From Gelidibacter japonicus (GTDB lineage Bacteria; Bacteroidota; Bacteroidia; Flavobacteriales; Flavobacteriaceae): a stretch of DNA of 64,000 nucleotides. The notes beneath the pieces are model-generated. The model did no database searches. It worked only from the letters and a program-made list of their open reading frames with translations, and had not been told where the DNA came from. Location: positions 1 through 64,000 of the forward strand of contig NZ_BJKB01000013.1 of assembly GCF_010725055.1 (NCBI RefSeq), given 5' to 3'. Below, in pieces: positions 1 to 9,418 of this stretch. Numbering within the stretch: the stretch's first letter is position 1; each line of letters opens with the position of its first letter. A program made the translations under genes and the position numbers.

Positions 1-23
1 TTCGCTACGCTGTCAATCCAATA

Positions 24-34
24 TGTTAATGAAC
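24..34 (-). promoter_or_regulatory. boxA-like antitermination site of an rRNA leader
   Basis: On the minus strand this reads GTTCATTAACA, close to the bacterial rRNA boxA consensus TGCTCTTTAACA. It lies downstream of three tandem promoters that all point to the left window edge. From these two facts I infer that an rRNA operon, 16S first, begins just outside the window. The 16S gene itself is not visible. Partial copies of the same GTTCATT core follow each upstream promoter, at 176-182, 293-299 and 419-425. Confidence 0.55.
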
Positions 35-77
35 TTGTTTCTCTTTTTCCTCGGCGAACCCAATCGCTAAGCGGGTG

Positions 78-109
78 CAAATATACAACCCTTTTTTAGA
101 TCCACACAA
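78..109 (-). promoter_or_regulatory. Putative rRNA promoter, proximal copy
   Basis: Minus-strand -7 box TATATTTG (78-85), with a TTG 21 nt upstream (107-109), fits the Bacteroidetes sigma-A pattern TTG-N-TAnnTTTG, although the spacer is longer than usual. A C-rich stretch and then GTTCATT follow downstream. This is the copy nearest the inferred rRNA operon. Confidence 0.5.
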
Positions 110-219
110 TGTTTTTGAAAGTTTTTTTCGAAAGTTTTTTTTCACACTCCGATCAACCTCTAAAAACACGATTTCAATGAACCTTTTTCCGCTGCCAACG
201 TTGCCGTTTTTTGCGGCTG

Positions 220-248
220 CAAACATACAACCTTTTTCCGTTCTGCAA
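220..248 (-). promoter_or_regulatory. Putative rRNA promoter, middle copy
   Basis: Minus-strand TTG (246-248), spacer of 18 nt, and TATGTTTG (220-227). This is the best match of the three to the Bacteroidetes promoter consensus. A run of A residues lies upstream and a GC-rich initially transcribed stretch downstream, as expected for a strong rRNA promoter. Confidence 0.55.
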
Positions 249-343
249 AACTTTTTATCAAAAAAATTTTGCTTTCTTTTCCCAAGGATGTAAATGAACT
301 TTTTTCCGCTCCCTTCGGTCCCAAGCCCCTCGTTTGCGGGGTG

Positions 344-375
344 CAAATATACGGACCTTTTTCCCTTACGGACAA
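344..375 (-). promoter_or_regulatory. Putative rRNA promoter, distal copy
   Basis: Minus-strand TTG (373-375), spacer of 21 nt, and TATATTTG (344-351), followed by a CACCCCGC stretch. The arrangement repeats that of the two copies nearer the window edge at intervals of roughly 120-145 bp, so the three look like a tandem duplication. Confidence 0.5.
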
Positions 376-482
376 AATAAAACCGAACTTTTTTTCAACT
401 ATTTTTCTCCGCGCTGGAAATGAACGCCTTAGGACGAGGGAAAACATCAACCCCAATTGCCCAGGTGGCGTGGACGGGCCCC

Positions 483-590
483 GCGTTAGCGATGGAGCCC
501 TTGCCTGAACTCTTTTGCGGACGCCAAAGCGGCCGGAAAAAGTGAGGGGCGAGAGCGCGGTGGGCTGCCCCTTCGGCAGAACAAACGCCC
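483..590. repeat. GC-rich dispersed element, copy 1
   Basis: A block much richer in G+C than its surroundings. It opens with GCGTTA, contains GAGAGCG, has a small hairpin CTGCC/GGCAG near 569-583, and ends with AACGCC, so the two ends could pair. A related block with the same opening, middle and end words lies at 37228-37303. It has no credible reading frame. I infer a dispersed structured element of unknown role. Bases 600-1049, next to it, are AT-rich and show nothing I can name. Confidence 0.45.
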
Positions 591-1049
591 GAAATAAATC
601 TAATTGTCACTCCTATATAATAAAGAGATAGAACTGTTTTATTAAACTACATCCAATACTCCTATTATATAATGGATAGTTGTGTCTGTCATTTCAGATC
701 TATTAAGGTTGTCAGACACTATACTCATAGGACAAATAAACTCTGATTCTGAATTTGAAGTCTAAATCCGAAGAGCAAAAGTCATTAAACAACTAAATCA
801 AGTAGCCCTAATAGGATAAAGATGCTCAATAATTGTAGATTCAAAACACGTTCAATATGATTGAGGATCGGTCGAATTATAGCAAGACGAAAATTGATCA
901 CTCACAATTACCCCAAAAATCATCTCATAATATGCGAAACTTTCTATTGCTTGTTCTGTCGAGGACAACAAACAAATCTTAATACATGACCTTAACAAGT
1001 TTAATAAAACAATAAAACAGAATGGTAAAACATTTAAGTTTGGTCGATC

Positions 1050-2972
1050 CTAAAGAAAGAAATTCCATACGATTCCGAAACGGATACTAAAATCCCGGTA
1101 AGGATTATTGGGAGCCGAAAAGTAATTATAGCCAGTGAATGCTGAATTGAAGTGTTCAGCCTTAAAATAGATACGCGTTTGCCTGACCTTTGCATTGATA
1201 AAGAAATCCAATCGGGGGAAATTACCAACTTCAGTTAGATTTTGGGTGTAAAATTCTCCCAGCAAAGGATCGTAGGCGTCCATTTTATACTCTGTGAAAT
1301 AATTGAGAGTAATCCCTGTTTGTAAAAAGAGTGCTTTATTGAATAAATGATCAGAAAAATAAATGGTGTTACGAGTGATAATTTGTGGTACATTCAATAT
1401 GCCTTCACCATCGACAACGTTTTGATACATTATGGTATTATCTAAAGCAAACTTGCCAAAATGGAACTCCTTGGACACATTTAGCTTTAAATAGTTTAGT
1501 GTATTCTCCGCTTGGGCTGGCTTAACATTGTTATTGAGATCTTTTGTAAAATAGGCATGGTTGTTTATAGTTGTGTATTCTATTTCAGCTGAGGCTATAC
1601 GATTTGATCGCAGCTTAAAGGCCAAATTTTGGGTTTGTATGTTTTTAAACGACGAACTATTGTCCCAATTATAATTGATATAATCACTTTGGTACAACAT
1701 CAAATTGAAATTTGGACGCTTTGAATTTGAATTCAACCGGGCTAGCACTTGGATATCTGAGTTCAACTTGTAGGATGCATTGAGATCTAGGAAATTTCCA
1801 TTGAAGTCACCTGATAAATTAAGCCCGAATTCCCCATCCAAATTAAATCCGCCTATTTTGTTTTTATAGGCTCCTCCTATTCCAAAAACACTTCCTTTCA
1901 ATCGGTTTGGAATTCTTGTGCCGTCTATGACCGTAATGGCATCATATCCATAATTATAGTTATTATAATCCGCACTGAATTGCAGCTCGCCTAGTACATC
2001 ATTCTTATAATTGACAAAAAAACGATTTGAAAAATCTTCAAGGGTTACTTTATCCCCAAGGGTAGTATTCAAAAAAGCTTCACCAAAAAAATCACTTTGA
2101 TTGTCCTGTCTAAACTGATAGTATTTGTCTTCAAATGAAATCACTTGTCCAAGACTCAACTTGTTACTCAAGCTATCCGAGGGTTTGAGCAGATTATATT
2201 GATGGTCTAAGAAAAACCTTTTGCCTTCAAGCATACTTTCTGCATCTTCAAAATTTGGAGAAAACACGGCTCGATTTATAAATTCTTGGTCTCCTGATTT
2301 AAAGATTTCAATATCATTATCCGTCAACCCTCCATTTTCTTGGTTGAGAATATCCTGCATCACAATATGGGCCCGTGCTTGGTATTTGTCATTTTTAGTA
2401 TTATAGCTTGTAGTAAACCTAAAATTTCCAGTACTCGTTAGAATATGTTGATATTTTCCCAAAGAACGGAGGCCTTTGTAGGCTATTGAAAAATTAAACT
2501 GCTTCGACATATTGACTGTGAAGAAAGCGTCAACCAACTGACCTTGCTGGAATGCGGTTTTGTAGAACAGCTCAGTAAGTGGTGTCGGCACATGGAAGTA
2601 GTTGATATCCTCCTTCTCCATATAATTAAAATGCTTAGCTCTTGCACCAAATAATGGTAAGGAACGCTTATTTTTATAGTCATGGGTAAGGCTATTATAG
2701 GTTTGTCCGATATTAGAAAACGGAATCAAACCAAATTCATCCTTTCTCAAGTAATTGAATTTGTACTCTTTTTTAATGGACAAGGTGGTATCGAGATAGG
2801 TGGTATCTCTGTCAAAACCAATAATGAGATAATCTTCAACCTTGGCAACTTTGGGTTTTGACTTTAGGCTATCCATTCCTGGACCTCCAGTTTCTCTTGA
2901 AAGACTGACTTGTCCTAATACAGTATAGAAGTTACAAAGCAAAAGCGCAAATAGAAAGAAAAGTTTATTCAT
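1050..2972 (-). CDS. Putative outer-membrane porin, Porin_10 family
   Basis: The 640-residue product starts with a signal peptide of about 20 residues that ends ...YTVLG-Q. Most of the remainder alternates polar and aromatic residues with many Tyr, Asn and Phe, as in a large beta-barrel, and the chain ends in aromatic residues (WNFFL). This pattern and length match the Porin_10 proteins of Bacteroidetes, which are annotated as putative porins without known substrate. The -7 box TATTTTTG (2990-2997) lies 17 nt before the ATG. In many Flavobacteria this gene stands next to rnhB (my recollection); here a SusC/SusD pair lies between them. Family assignment is fairly sure, transport role inferred. 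Confidence 0.75.
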   Translation of the reverse strand: MNKLFFLFALLLCNFYTVLGQVSLSRETGGPGMDSLKSKPKVAKVEDYLIIGFDRDTTYLDTTLSIKKEYKFNYLRKDEFGLIPFSNIGQTYNSLTHDYKNKRSLPLFGARAKHFNYMEKEDINYFHVPTPLTELFYKTAFQQGQLVDAFFTVNMSKQFNFSIAYKGLRSLGKYQHILTSTGNFRFTTSYNTKNDKYQARAHIVMQDILNQENGGLTDNDIEIFKSGDQEFINRAVFSPNFEDAESMLEGKRFFLDHQYNLLKPSDSLSNKLSLGQVISFEDKYYQFRQDNQSDFFGEAFLNTTLGDKVTLEDFSNRFFVNYKNDVLGELQFSADYNNYNYGYDAITVIDGTRIPNRLKGSVFGIGGAYKNKIGGFNLDGEFGLNLSGDFNGNFLDLNASYKLNSDIQVLARLNSNSKRPNFNLMLYQSDYINYNWDNSSSFKNIQTQNLAFKLRSNRIASAEIEYTTINNHAYFTKDLNNNVKPAQAENTLNYLKLNVSKEFHFGKFALDNTIMYQNVVDGEGILNVPQIITRNTIYFSDHLFNKALFLQTGITLNYFTEYKMDAYDPLLGEFYTQNLTEVGNFPRLDFFINAKVRQTRIYFKAEHFNSAFTGYNYFSAPNNPYRDFSIRFGIVWNFFL

Positions 2973-2989
2973 TATCCATAGTTGTGTGG

Positions 2990-2997
2990 CAAAAATA
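2990..2997 (-). promoter_or_regulatory. -7 box of the porin gene
   Basis: Minus-strand TATTTTTG matches TAnnTTTG exactly, 17 nt before the porin ATG. No clear TTG at the expected -33 distance. Confidence 0.4.
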
Positions 2998-3129
2998 ATA
3001 ATATAACTCCTATTTAGGTTCTATATTATAGAGATAATGAAAGTAATTTTGCGTGTTTATAGCTTGGCAGCTACTCTACGTATTTTATGGAACCTTAAGT
3101 GAAAACAACGAATTTTCGATTTATTGCAT

Positions 3130-3162
3130 AAAAAAAGGCAATCTTTTCAGATTGCCTTTTGT
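3130..3162 (-). terminator. Terminator of the susC-susD transcript
   Basis: An 11-bp perfect stem (AAAAGGCAATC with GATTGCCTTTT) and a 6-nt loop. On the minus strand it is followed by a T run. It lies about 20 nt past the susD stop codon. Confidence 0.8.
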
Positions 3163-3180
3163 GATTATTATCAGAAATAA

Positions 3181-4686
3181 TTAATTCTGATCATTAATTA
3201 AGTTATTATCTTGAATCTCCTGCAATGGAATTTCAAAAGTCAAACGTTCATCATCAAAAGGTATTTCTACCCCAACGAATGAAAGGTGGTTTGATCCTCT
3301 TTTAATAGTCGCTTTGTTACGTTTCATAGCTAAGTAACTCTTACCTTCACCCCAAAGCTCAAGACGCGTTTGCTTATAAATTTCATCGTACAATGACTGT
3401 CCATTTAAGCCCGTCACATAAAGCGGATTAATACCTCTTTGAGATACGAAATCAGCTAATGCAATTTTAGCAGGACCTTCTTGTCCTGACCTTGCCAATG
3501 CTTCGATATTTAGTAACAAAAGTTCAGCATAGCGCATGTAGATATAATCAGCTTTAACTATCTGAGAAGTTCCAAAAACTACCCTATCAGCATCATAAAA
3601 CTTATAAATAGGTTGCAAATGTCTTGAACTGGCAGGATTGTTTAAGAATTGATCTCTACGTACGTCATCTGCATCCATACTATTATATAAATCAATGTCC
3701 ATTCCTTTATTGTCTCCAACAGCAGCATAACTATAAGAGAAGGCATCAATTTGACCCCACCATGACACTAAACTAAGTCCAATATCATCATTAAGGTCAA
3801 CACCCCAGATCCAACCTTTTGAGTTGACATCATTAAAACCACCAAAGATACCATCTCTTGTATCATCATCAGACATTAAAGCAGCTCCACTACCTGTCAT
3901 TGCCTCGTTAGTTAAAGTGACAACATCTAACCATCTGTCTCCTCTTGACGCCAAAACATAGGCCAGAATAGCTTGAGCAACTGGTTTATTTACTTCAGTT
4001 TTTGAAGGTCTAGAGTATCCATCTAAGTACTCTATAGCTCTTGTTAAATCGTCCTCCATTAAGGTAAATACGTCTAGTGTAGTTGACTTAGCATTCCCAA
4101 TAAATCCTGGTACAGTATAGATAGGTAAAGTTGGTGAACTCCAAGACGCTGTGACATCATTAATGAAGAATTGAGTTAAATAAAAATAAGAATGTGCTCT
4201 CATGGCTAAAGCTTGACCCAAAACATGTTGAGTTTCTTCATCTTCTGGTTCAACATCGTTACCTCCTAAACTCTCGATTACCAAGTTAGCTTGATTAATC
4301 TGTCTATAATAATAACGCCATGGTTGGTAATTCTCTAATTGTGTATAATCTAAAGGTGCCTGATATTCCGTAATTCGGGCTCTGTACCAGCCATAAGTAC
4401 TAGTGGTAAGTGCCATATCACTACATAACATATCCATATAGACGTCGTATCCTTTTTGTCCATAATCCTGCTGCGAAGTTGTTCCACCAGTACCTGTTGT
4501 AAACATGGTGGCATAGATACCTGTAATGGAACCTGCCCCTACGTCAGGGTTTTTCACGATAGCATCAGCTAACTGATCAGCGTTAATAAACTGTGTTGGT
4601 TCTTGAACCAAAAAATCTTTGTCACAGCTAGACAGCATCAGTGTCAAACACGCTATTCCGGTTAATTTTATTATTTTTGTATTCAT
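3181..4686 (-). CDS. SusD/RagB-family outer-membrane nutrient-binding lipoprotein
   Basis: The 501-residue product begins with a lipoprotein signal (MLSSC, acylated Cys at 21) followed by DKDF. The body is helix-rich with the SusD hallmarks: an N-terminal stretch 'FLVQEPTQF', TPR-like helices ('ALAMRAHSYFYLTQFF', residues about 158-175) and, near the C-terminus, 'YMRYAELLLLNIEALAR' and 'TRLELWGEGKSYLAMKR'. SusD proteins sit on the cell surface and form a lid over the SusC pore, holding oligosaccharide or another ligand for TonB-driven uptake. It follows the susC gene by 21 nt on the same strand, and a strong terminator closes the pair. No glycosidase, sulfatase or peptidase gene adjoins, so the ligand cannot be guessed. 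Confidence 0.93.
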   Translation of the reverse strand: MNTKIIKLTGIACLTLMLSSCDKDFLVQEPTQFINADQLADAIVKNPDVGAGSITGIYATMFTTGTGGTTSQQDYGQKGYDVYMDMLCSDMALTTSTYGWYRARITEYQAPLDYTQLENYQPWRYYYRQINQANLVIESLGGNDVEPEDEETQHVLGQALAMRAHSYFYLTQFFINDVTASWSSPTLPIYTVPGFIGNAKSTTLDVFTLMEDDLTRAIEYLDGYSRPSKTEVNKPVAQAILAYVLASRGDRWLDVVTLTNEAMTGSGAALMSDDDTRDGIFGGFNDVNSKGWIWGVDLNDDIGLSLVSWWGQIDAFSYSYAAVGDNKGMDIDLYNSMDADDVRRDQFLNNPASSRHLQPIYKFYDADRVVFGTSQIVKADYIYMRYAELLLLNIEALARSGQEGPAKIALADFVSQRGINPLYVTGLNGQSLYDEIYKQTRLELWGEGKSYLAMKRNKATIKRGSNHLSFVGVEIPFDDERLTFEIPLQEIQDNNLINDQN

Positions 4687-4707
4687 ATCTTTTTCTATTT
4701 CTTTTTT

Positions 4708-7700
4708 TTAAATTTTCACCCTAACTCCAAGTGTGAATGTAGTTAATGGTGCATATAATGCTCTTCCTGAATTCCCACTCTCACTTGTGGTAGGATTATA
4801 TCCCTTTCTCTCGCCTTTAAAAAATAGATTATCACCAGAAGCATAAATATTCAAACCACTCACACCAATTCTTTCTGTATATTTAGATGGCAATGTATAC
4901 CCTACCAATAAGTTGTTCAATGCCAAATAATCAGTCTTAGTGATAAATCTTGAAGATGTAGAGTTCACGTTAGGTATTACTCTATCTGCAATTAAAGGCA
5001 CATCGGTAATATCACCTGGCTCACGCCATCTGTTACGCACATCTATATGTCTATTTTGAGCAGTGATCCCTCCGTTATTGTCATGCATTAACTCGGCATA
5101 TTGAGCATCATAACCATATCCGCCAAACGAATATGCAAATTGCGCTGAAATATTAAAGTCATGTATTTTAGCATTTAATCTAAAAGCACCAGCTACATCA
5201 GGAATTGCTGATTTATTGATATATTTTTCTGTGGAACTAGCATAGGTCTTTGTCGTTCTACTAGCAACATTCGCATTGCTGTTATCTTTTAAGTATTTAG
5301 TAAGACTTGCAATTGGAATATCACCAGCATTAAACTCACCATCACCATTGACATCATCAAAATGCTGTATCCACATTGGATAGCCATCAGCTGGATCTAC
5401 ACCAGCGTATTCTCTGATATAGAAGTCATAAATTGATCGACCTTTAGAATAACCATATCTTCCAACATTATTTAAATTTGCCGGCTCTCCAGTTTCTGGA
5501 TCCAACGGCATTGTTGTGATTTCGTTATTGTACATTGCGCCGTTAAGGGACAGAGATAAAGCATAATTTTCCTTTTTGATAATATGTCCTGTCAAATCAA
5601 ATTCAAAACCACTGTTTCTTAAGACACCATCATTTACGGTAAGGAGAGCAACACCAGAAGAAGGTGATATTCTTCTATCAAAGATCAAATTGTCAGTATC
5701 TTTGATATAATAATCCAAACCAACATCTAAGAAGTTACCTAAAGTAAACTCTAATCCAACTTGATACTGCTTGGCAGTTTCCCAAGTTAAATCTGGATTT
5801 GCAAATAAATCTGGATTTATCGCGAAATCACCGTTTAGATTGGTCACACCAAAAGTATTGATCCCTGTATAGTAGTCTACTCCACTTTCATCTCCAGTTA
5901 TACCGTAAGACGCTTTCAACTTAAGAAAAGTCAATAAATCACTACTTCTAAGGAACTCTTCATTACTCATAACCCAAGCAGCTCCAATAGAACCAAAAGT
6001 ATCCCATTTGTTTTTGTAAAATCTTGAAGATCCATCTCTACGTACCGAAGCTGTCAAATAATACTTATTGTCAAAGTCATAATTGATTTGACCAAAATAA
6101 GACTCTAAGGTTCTTGCTTGAGAAAATCCTGTTGCAGGACTCAAGTTAACAATATAGTTATCAAGCTCCAATCCACCTGGAATAATCGCTTTTCCTTTAT
6201 ATTGGGTAGCAAGAGATTGTTTGAACTCATTACTCTCATGAGCAGCCAACACTTCTAAAGTGTGATTTCCGAAACTTTTCTTATAACGAAGTAACTGTAA
6301 GAAGTTGATTGTACGAGACTCGGTTTGTCTCATAAATATATCCCCTAAATTAGCAGTAGCTACACCATAAAATTGGTTACCCATTGATTTAAAAATGTTA
6401 TTCGAATATTGAGCTCCAAAAGTAGTTTCAAAGCTTAAGTCTGAGGTCAATTTTATTTTACCATTAAAACTCGCATTGATCTCATGTCTTTTAGTCCCAT
6501 TATGATCGTACAAAGCCGATGCTATCGGGTTCAAGTTGTTGGCGTTCGGCCTCTCTCTATAGCCAGAGTTGGAACCATAGTCATACTGATAGCCTCCAAA
6601 TATTGGATCAGGAACCAATTGATAATTGTCATCTCTTAAGAATACTGGGTAAATAGGATTCATTTTGTCAGCAAACTCAAAAATGTTTTCGGCCCCATCC
6701 GTTTGACCGTTATTAAGACTTTCCGAATACGTATATCCAATATTAGCCCCAACGTTAAACCATTCTTTTATATCTGTATTGATATTTAAACGAGTAGTAT
6801 ATCTCTTATAACTTGTGTTTATTGCGTAGCCGTTGTCATCTAAGTAACCAGTAGAAAAATAATATTTTGATTTTTCTGTACCCCCGCCCATTCTTAAGTT
6901 GGCTTCAGTTCTAAAAGCCTCATTAAAGGAAAGATCCTCAAATCGTTCAGGTGTGTAACGTCTCGTCACACCAGGTCTTACTTGGCCAGTTGCTGGATCG
7001 ATAAGTTCTGCACCATTCGCAACATTCCACATATTATATCCAGGAGCAATAATTGTGGTAAACAAGGTATTGTTAACCGTTCCAATTGGGTCCGGATTGC
7101 CTCTTAGGCGCTCTCTATTAACCTTAGCTTCCCAAATCAAACCAATAGACTCCTCTGGAGATGTAACCACCTCATATCTTGGAATCATTTGAGTGTTTAT
7201 ACCTGTTTTAACATCTACTTCAACATAAGTTTCTCTTGAAGACCCAGATTTAGTAGTAATCAAAATGACACCATTGGCACCACGAGAACCATAAATTGCG
7301 GTAGCCGTAGCATCTTTTAAAATGGTAGTACTTTGAATATCTGATGGATTGATAGAATTTAAACTCCCAGTGTTCACCATATCCCCGTTGGCATTAAAAG
7401 CACCTGTAGTTAACGGGACACCGTCAACTACATATAAAGGAGCTCTGTTTCCATTAACAGATCCAAAACCTCTAATTCTAATTGTAGAAGTTGTACCAGG
7501 CTGACCAGAAGTGTTAATTACAGTTACACCAGCGGCCTCACCTGCAAGTGACTGTGAAACGTTTGAGTAGTTTTTAAACTCAATGTCCTTAGCCTCCACT
7601 GTTTTTGCAGTTCCTGCATATGCTTGTTTGGTAGTAGTACCGTACCCTACAATGATCACCTCATCAAGAGCAGCAATATCTTCTTCCATCGCAACATTAT

Positions 7701-7974
7701 AAGTATTACTGGCACCAACTACGACTTCAGTGCTCTTCATACTTACAAACGAAAACGCCAAGGTCTCCCCCACACGAACATTAATGGAGTAATTTCCATC
7801 AAAATCTGTTTGGACCCCACGAGTCGTTCCTTTTACAATAATACTTACACCAGGCAACGGTAAACCATCCGAAACAGATGTGACCGTACCTGAGACAGTT
7901 TTCTCTTGTGCAAAAGAAAACTGCATCACAAACGCCATGAAAAGCGTCATTAACCATGTTAATTTTAATTTCAT
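4708..7974 (-). CDS. SusC/RagA-family TonB-linked outer-membrane transporter
   Basis: I chose the ATG at 7974 (1088 residues) because it starts a normal signal peptide, MKLKLTWLMTLFMA...SFAQ; an upstream in-frame ATG would add ten polar residues. After the signal comes a carboxypeptidase-regulatory-like domain ('VSGTVTSVSDGLPLPGVSI', 'DFDGNYSI'), then the motif 'DEVIIVGYGT' that opens the plug, the plug with 'LYVVDGVPL' and 'ILKDATATAIYGSRGANGV', and a 22-strand-type barrel rich in Tyr and Asn. The protein imports large ligands across the outer membrane with energy from TonB-ExbBD, together with the SusD partner encoded 21 nt downstream. Substrate unknown. Confidence 0.93.
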   Translation of the reverse strand: MKLKLTWLMTLFMAFVMQFSFAQEKTVSGTVTSVSDGLPLPGVSIIVKGTTRGVQTDFDGNYSINVRVGETLAFSFVSMKSTEVVVGASNTYNVAMEEDIAALDEVIIVGYGTTTKQAYAGTAKTVEAKDIEFKNYSNVSQSLAGEAAGVTVINTSGQPGTTSTIRIRGFGSVNGNRAPLYVVDGVPLTTGAFNANGDMVNTGSLNSINPSDIQSTTILKDATATAIYGSRGANGVILITTKSGSSRETYVEVDVKTGINTQMIPRYEVVTSPEESIGLIWEAKVNRERLRGNPDPIGTVNNTLFTTIIAPGYNMWNVANGAELIDPATGQVRPGVTRRYTPERFEDLSFNEAFRTEANLRMGGGTEKSKYYFSTGYLDDNGYAINTSYKRYTTRLNINTDIKEWFNVGANIGYTYSESLNNGQTDGAENIFEFADKMNPIYPVFLRDDNYQLVPDPIFGGYQYDYGSNSGYRERPNANNLNPIASALYDHNGTKRHEINASFNGKIKLTSDLSFETTFGAQYSNNIFKSMGNQFYGVATANLGDIFMRQTESRTINFLQLLRYKKSFGNHTLEVLAAHESNEFKQSLATQYKGKAIIPGGLELDNYIVNLSPATGFSQARTLESYFGQINYDFDNKYYLTASVRRDGSSRFYKNKWDTFGSIGAAWVMSNEEFLRSSDLLTFLKLKASYGITGDESGVDYYTGINTFGVTNLNGDFAINPDLFANPDLTWETAKQYQVGLEFTLGNFLDVGLDYYIKDTDNLIFDRRISPSSGVALLTVNDGVLRNSGFEFDLTGHIIKKENYALSLSLNGAMYNNEITTMPLDPETGEPANLNNVGRYGYSKGRSIYDFYIREYAGVDPADGYPMWIQHFDDVNGDGEFNAGDIPIASLTKYLKDNSNANVASRTTKTYASSTEKYINKSAIPDVAGAFRLNAKIHDFNISAQFAYSFGGYGYDAQYAELMHDNNGGITAQNRHIDVRNRWREPGDITDVPLIADRVIPNVNSTSSRFITKTDYLALNNLLVGYTLPSKYTERIGVSGLNIYASGDNLFFKGERKGYNPTTSESGNSGRALYAPLTTFTLGVRVKI

Positions 7975-8004
7975 AAAACAATTATTTGAGTTAGTCTTGC
8001 GCAA

Positions 8005-8744
8005 ACATCATAATAATATATTAAAAAAACAAGTTTTATATATAATAATATGTTAACGCCAAATGCGCTTTTGGCAAGCGCTTTAACCCCTAAAACGCTA
8101 AGTACCAATACTAATTAGACGCATATTTTCAATAAAGGCTCCGTTAAAATTTTAACTATTTGAAGTCGATTTTTCATGACACAGAATATAATGCAATTTA
8201 GATGTCAGTTTTTAAAGAATAAACCAACTTTTTTGTCAAAAAAAATAATATGTTTATTCTTCCTAAAAATAAAACTCATAAAAATACCTTTGTTTTGAAT
8301 TCTTTATTCAACATTATTTTTAAAACTTGATTTCGAGAAGACTATGTGATCTATCCTTGAAGTGTTTTAAAAAAATTATAGAACTTTCACTTATTAGGTT
8401 CTGACACACCCATTTTCTTATTTGCCTATTGACAGACAGCAGAACCATATCACTATATTAAGTGGTCAAAATGATGATGTGAATTTAGAAAATTTACCTA
8501 AATCAGATTTCTGTTTGTTCAATTTACAGACACTGGGCATTATAAAGTGACTATTATTGGTTTATAATATTAAAGAATTGATGGGCTATAGTTTCGCTTC
8601 AACTGACAAGCACATCTCATTAAACATGCTTCATAAGGATTTTAACTTTTCCATACCATATATATATGTATCTTAATATTTCGCTGATAGGGACATTCAT
8701 CTAAAAGTGAAGACAATTAGTACAATTGAAGTATTCTTGAATTT
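8005..8744. other. Long intergenic region between susC and rnhB
   Basis: About 740 bases without a gene. On the susC side it holds a palindrome AAGCGCTT (8076-8083) within GCAAGCGCTTTA, which resembles LacI/GalR-family operators with their central CG. The remainder is AT-rich with no recognised RNA or repeat. The length is unusual for this gene-dense window and is compatible with a regulated susC promoter or with decayed sequence. Confidence 0.4.
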
Positions 8745-8772
8745 TTGATGTTACTTTATTGTTTTAAATTTG
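8745..8772 (+). promoter_or_regulatory. Promoter of rnhB
   Basis: TTG (8745-8747), 17-nt spacer, TAAATTTG (8765-8772): an exact match to the Bacteroidetes housekeeping promoter, 16 nt before the rnhB ATG. Confidence 0.75.
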
Positions 8773-8788
8773 TATAAATCTTTAAAAC

Positions 8789-9391
8789 TTGAAACTCAAA
8801 CTTTCTTTTACATCAAATCCTTTAGAATGTGGAACGGATGAAGCTGGTCGGGGTTGCCTTGCAGGCCCAGTTACGGCAGCGGCAGTTATCTTACCCGAGA
8901 CCTTTGAGAATCTGATGATGAACGACTCTAAACAACTATCGGAAGATAGACGCAATTTCCTGAAACCCATCATCGAAAGAGATGCCGTATCGTTCGCGTT
9001 TGCACATGTCTATCCTGAAGAAATTGACGAAATCAACATCTTGAACGCTTCCATTTTGGCCATGCATAAGGCGATTGGTGGATTGAAAACAGTGCCGACA
9101 TTTATAAGTGTTGACGGCAATAGGTTTAAGCCTTTTGCAGATATCCCTCACGAAACCATTATTAAGGGCGACAGCAAACATCTCAATATTGCGGCTGCTT
9201 CTATCTTGGCCAAAACCAATAGAGATGCGTATATGTGTCAAATTCACGAAGAATTCCCCATGTACAATTGGAGACAAAACAAAGGTTATCCAACAAAAGA
9301 ACATCGCGAGGCGATAAAAAAATATGGAATAACGCCTTATCACAGAAAAACCTTTAGATTATTGCCCCATCAATTACACTTGCCACTCTAA
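8789..9391 (+). CDS. rnhB: Ribonuclease HII
   Basis: The 200-residue enzyme cleaves the RNA strand of RNA-DNA hybrids and removes single ribonucleotides from DNA. Family motifs are present: 'GTDEAGRG' (residues 15-22, with the catalytic Asp-Glu pair at 17-18), 'DSKQLSE' (about 46-52), 'SVDGNRF' (third acidic residue, about 107-113), '[20 protein letters not shown]' and the C-terminal '[21 protein letters not shown]'. Length is normal for the short bacterial form. The start is backed by a consensus promoter 16 nt upstream. A lipoprotein gene follows on the same strand after 27 nt and may be cotranscribed. Confidence 0.96.
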   Translation: MKLKLSFTSNPLECGTDEAGRGCLAGPVTAAAVILPETFENLMMNDSKQLSEDRRNFLKPIIERDAVSFAFAHVYPEEIDEINILNASILAMHKAIGGLKTVPTFISVDGNRFKPFADIPHETIIKGDSKHLNIAAASILAKTNRDAYMCQIHEEFPMYNWRQNKGYPTKEHREAIKKYGITPYHRKTFRLLPHQLHLPL

Positions 9392-9418
9392 CTTTTTATA
9401 TTTACAAAAAAAATCGAC

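Noticed and set aside
26-610. Several overlapping reading frames of 70-106 codons on both strands
   Set aside because: They run through the tandem promoter repeats and the GC-rich element, repeat the same peptide words in different frames, and have no family resemblance. They are by-products of repeat DNA.
3181-8004. Polysaccharide utilisation locus
   Set aside because: Only SusC and SusD are present; no glycoside hydrolase, lyase, sulfatase or dedicated regulator is next to them.
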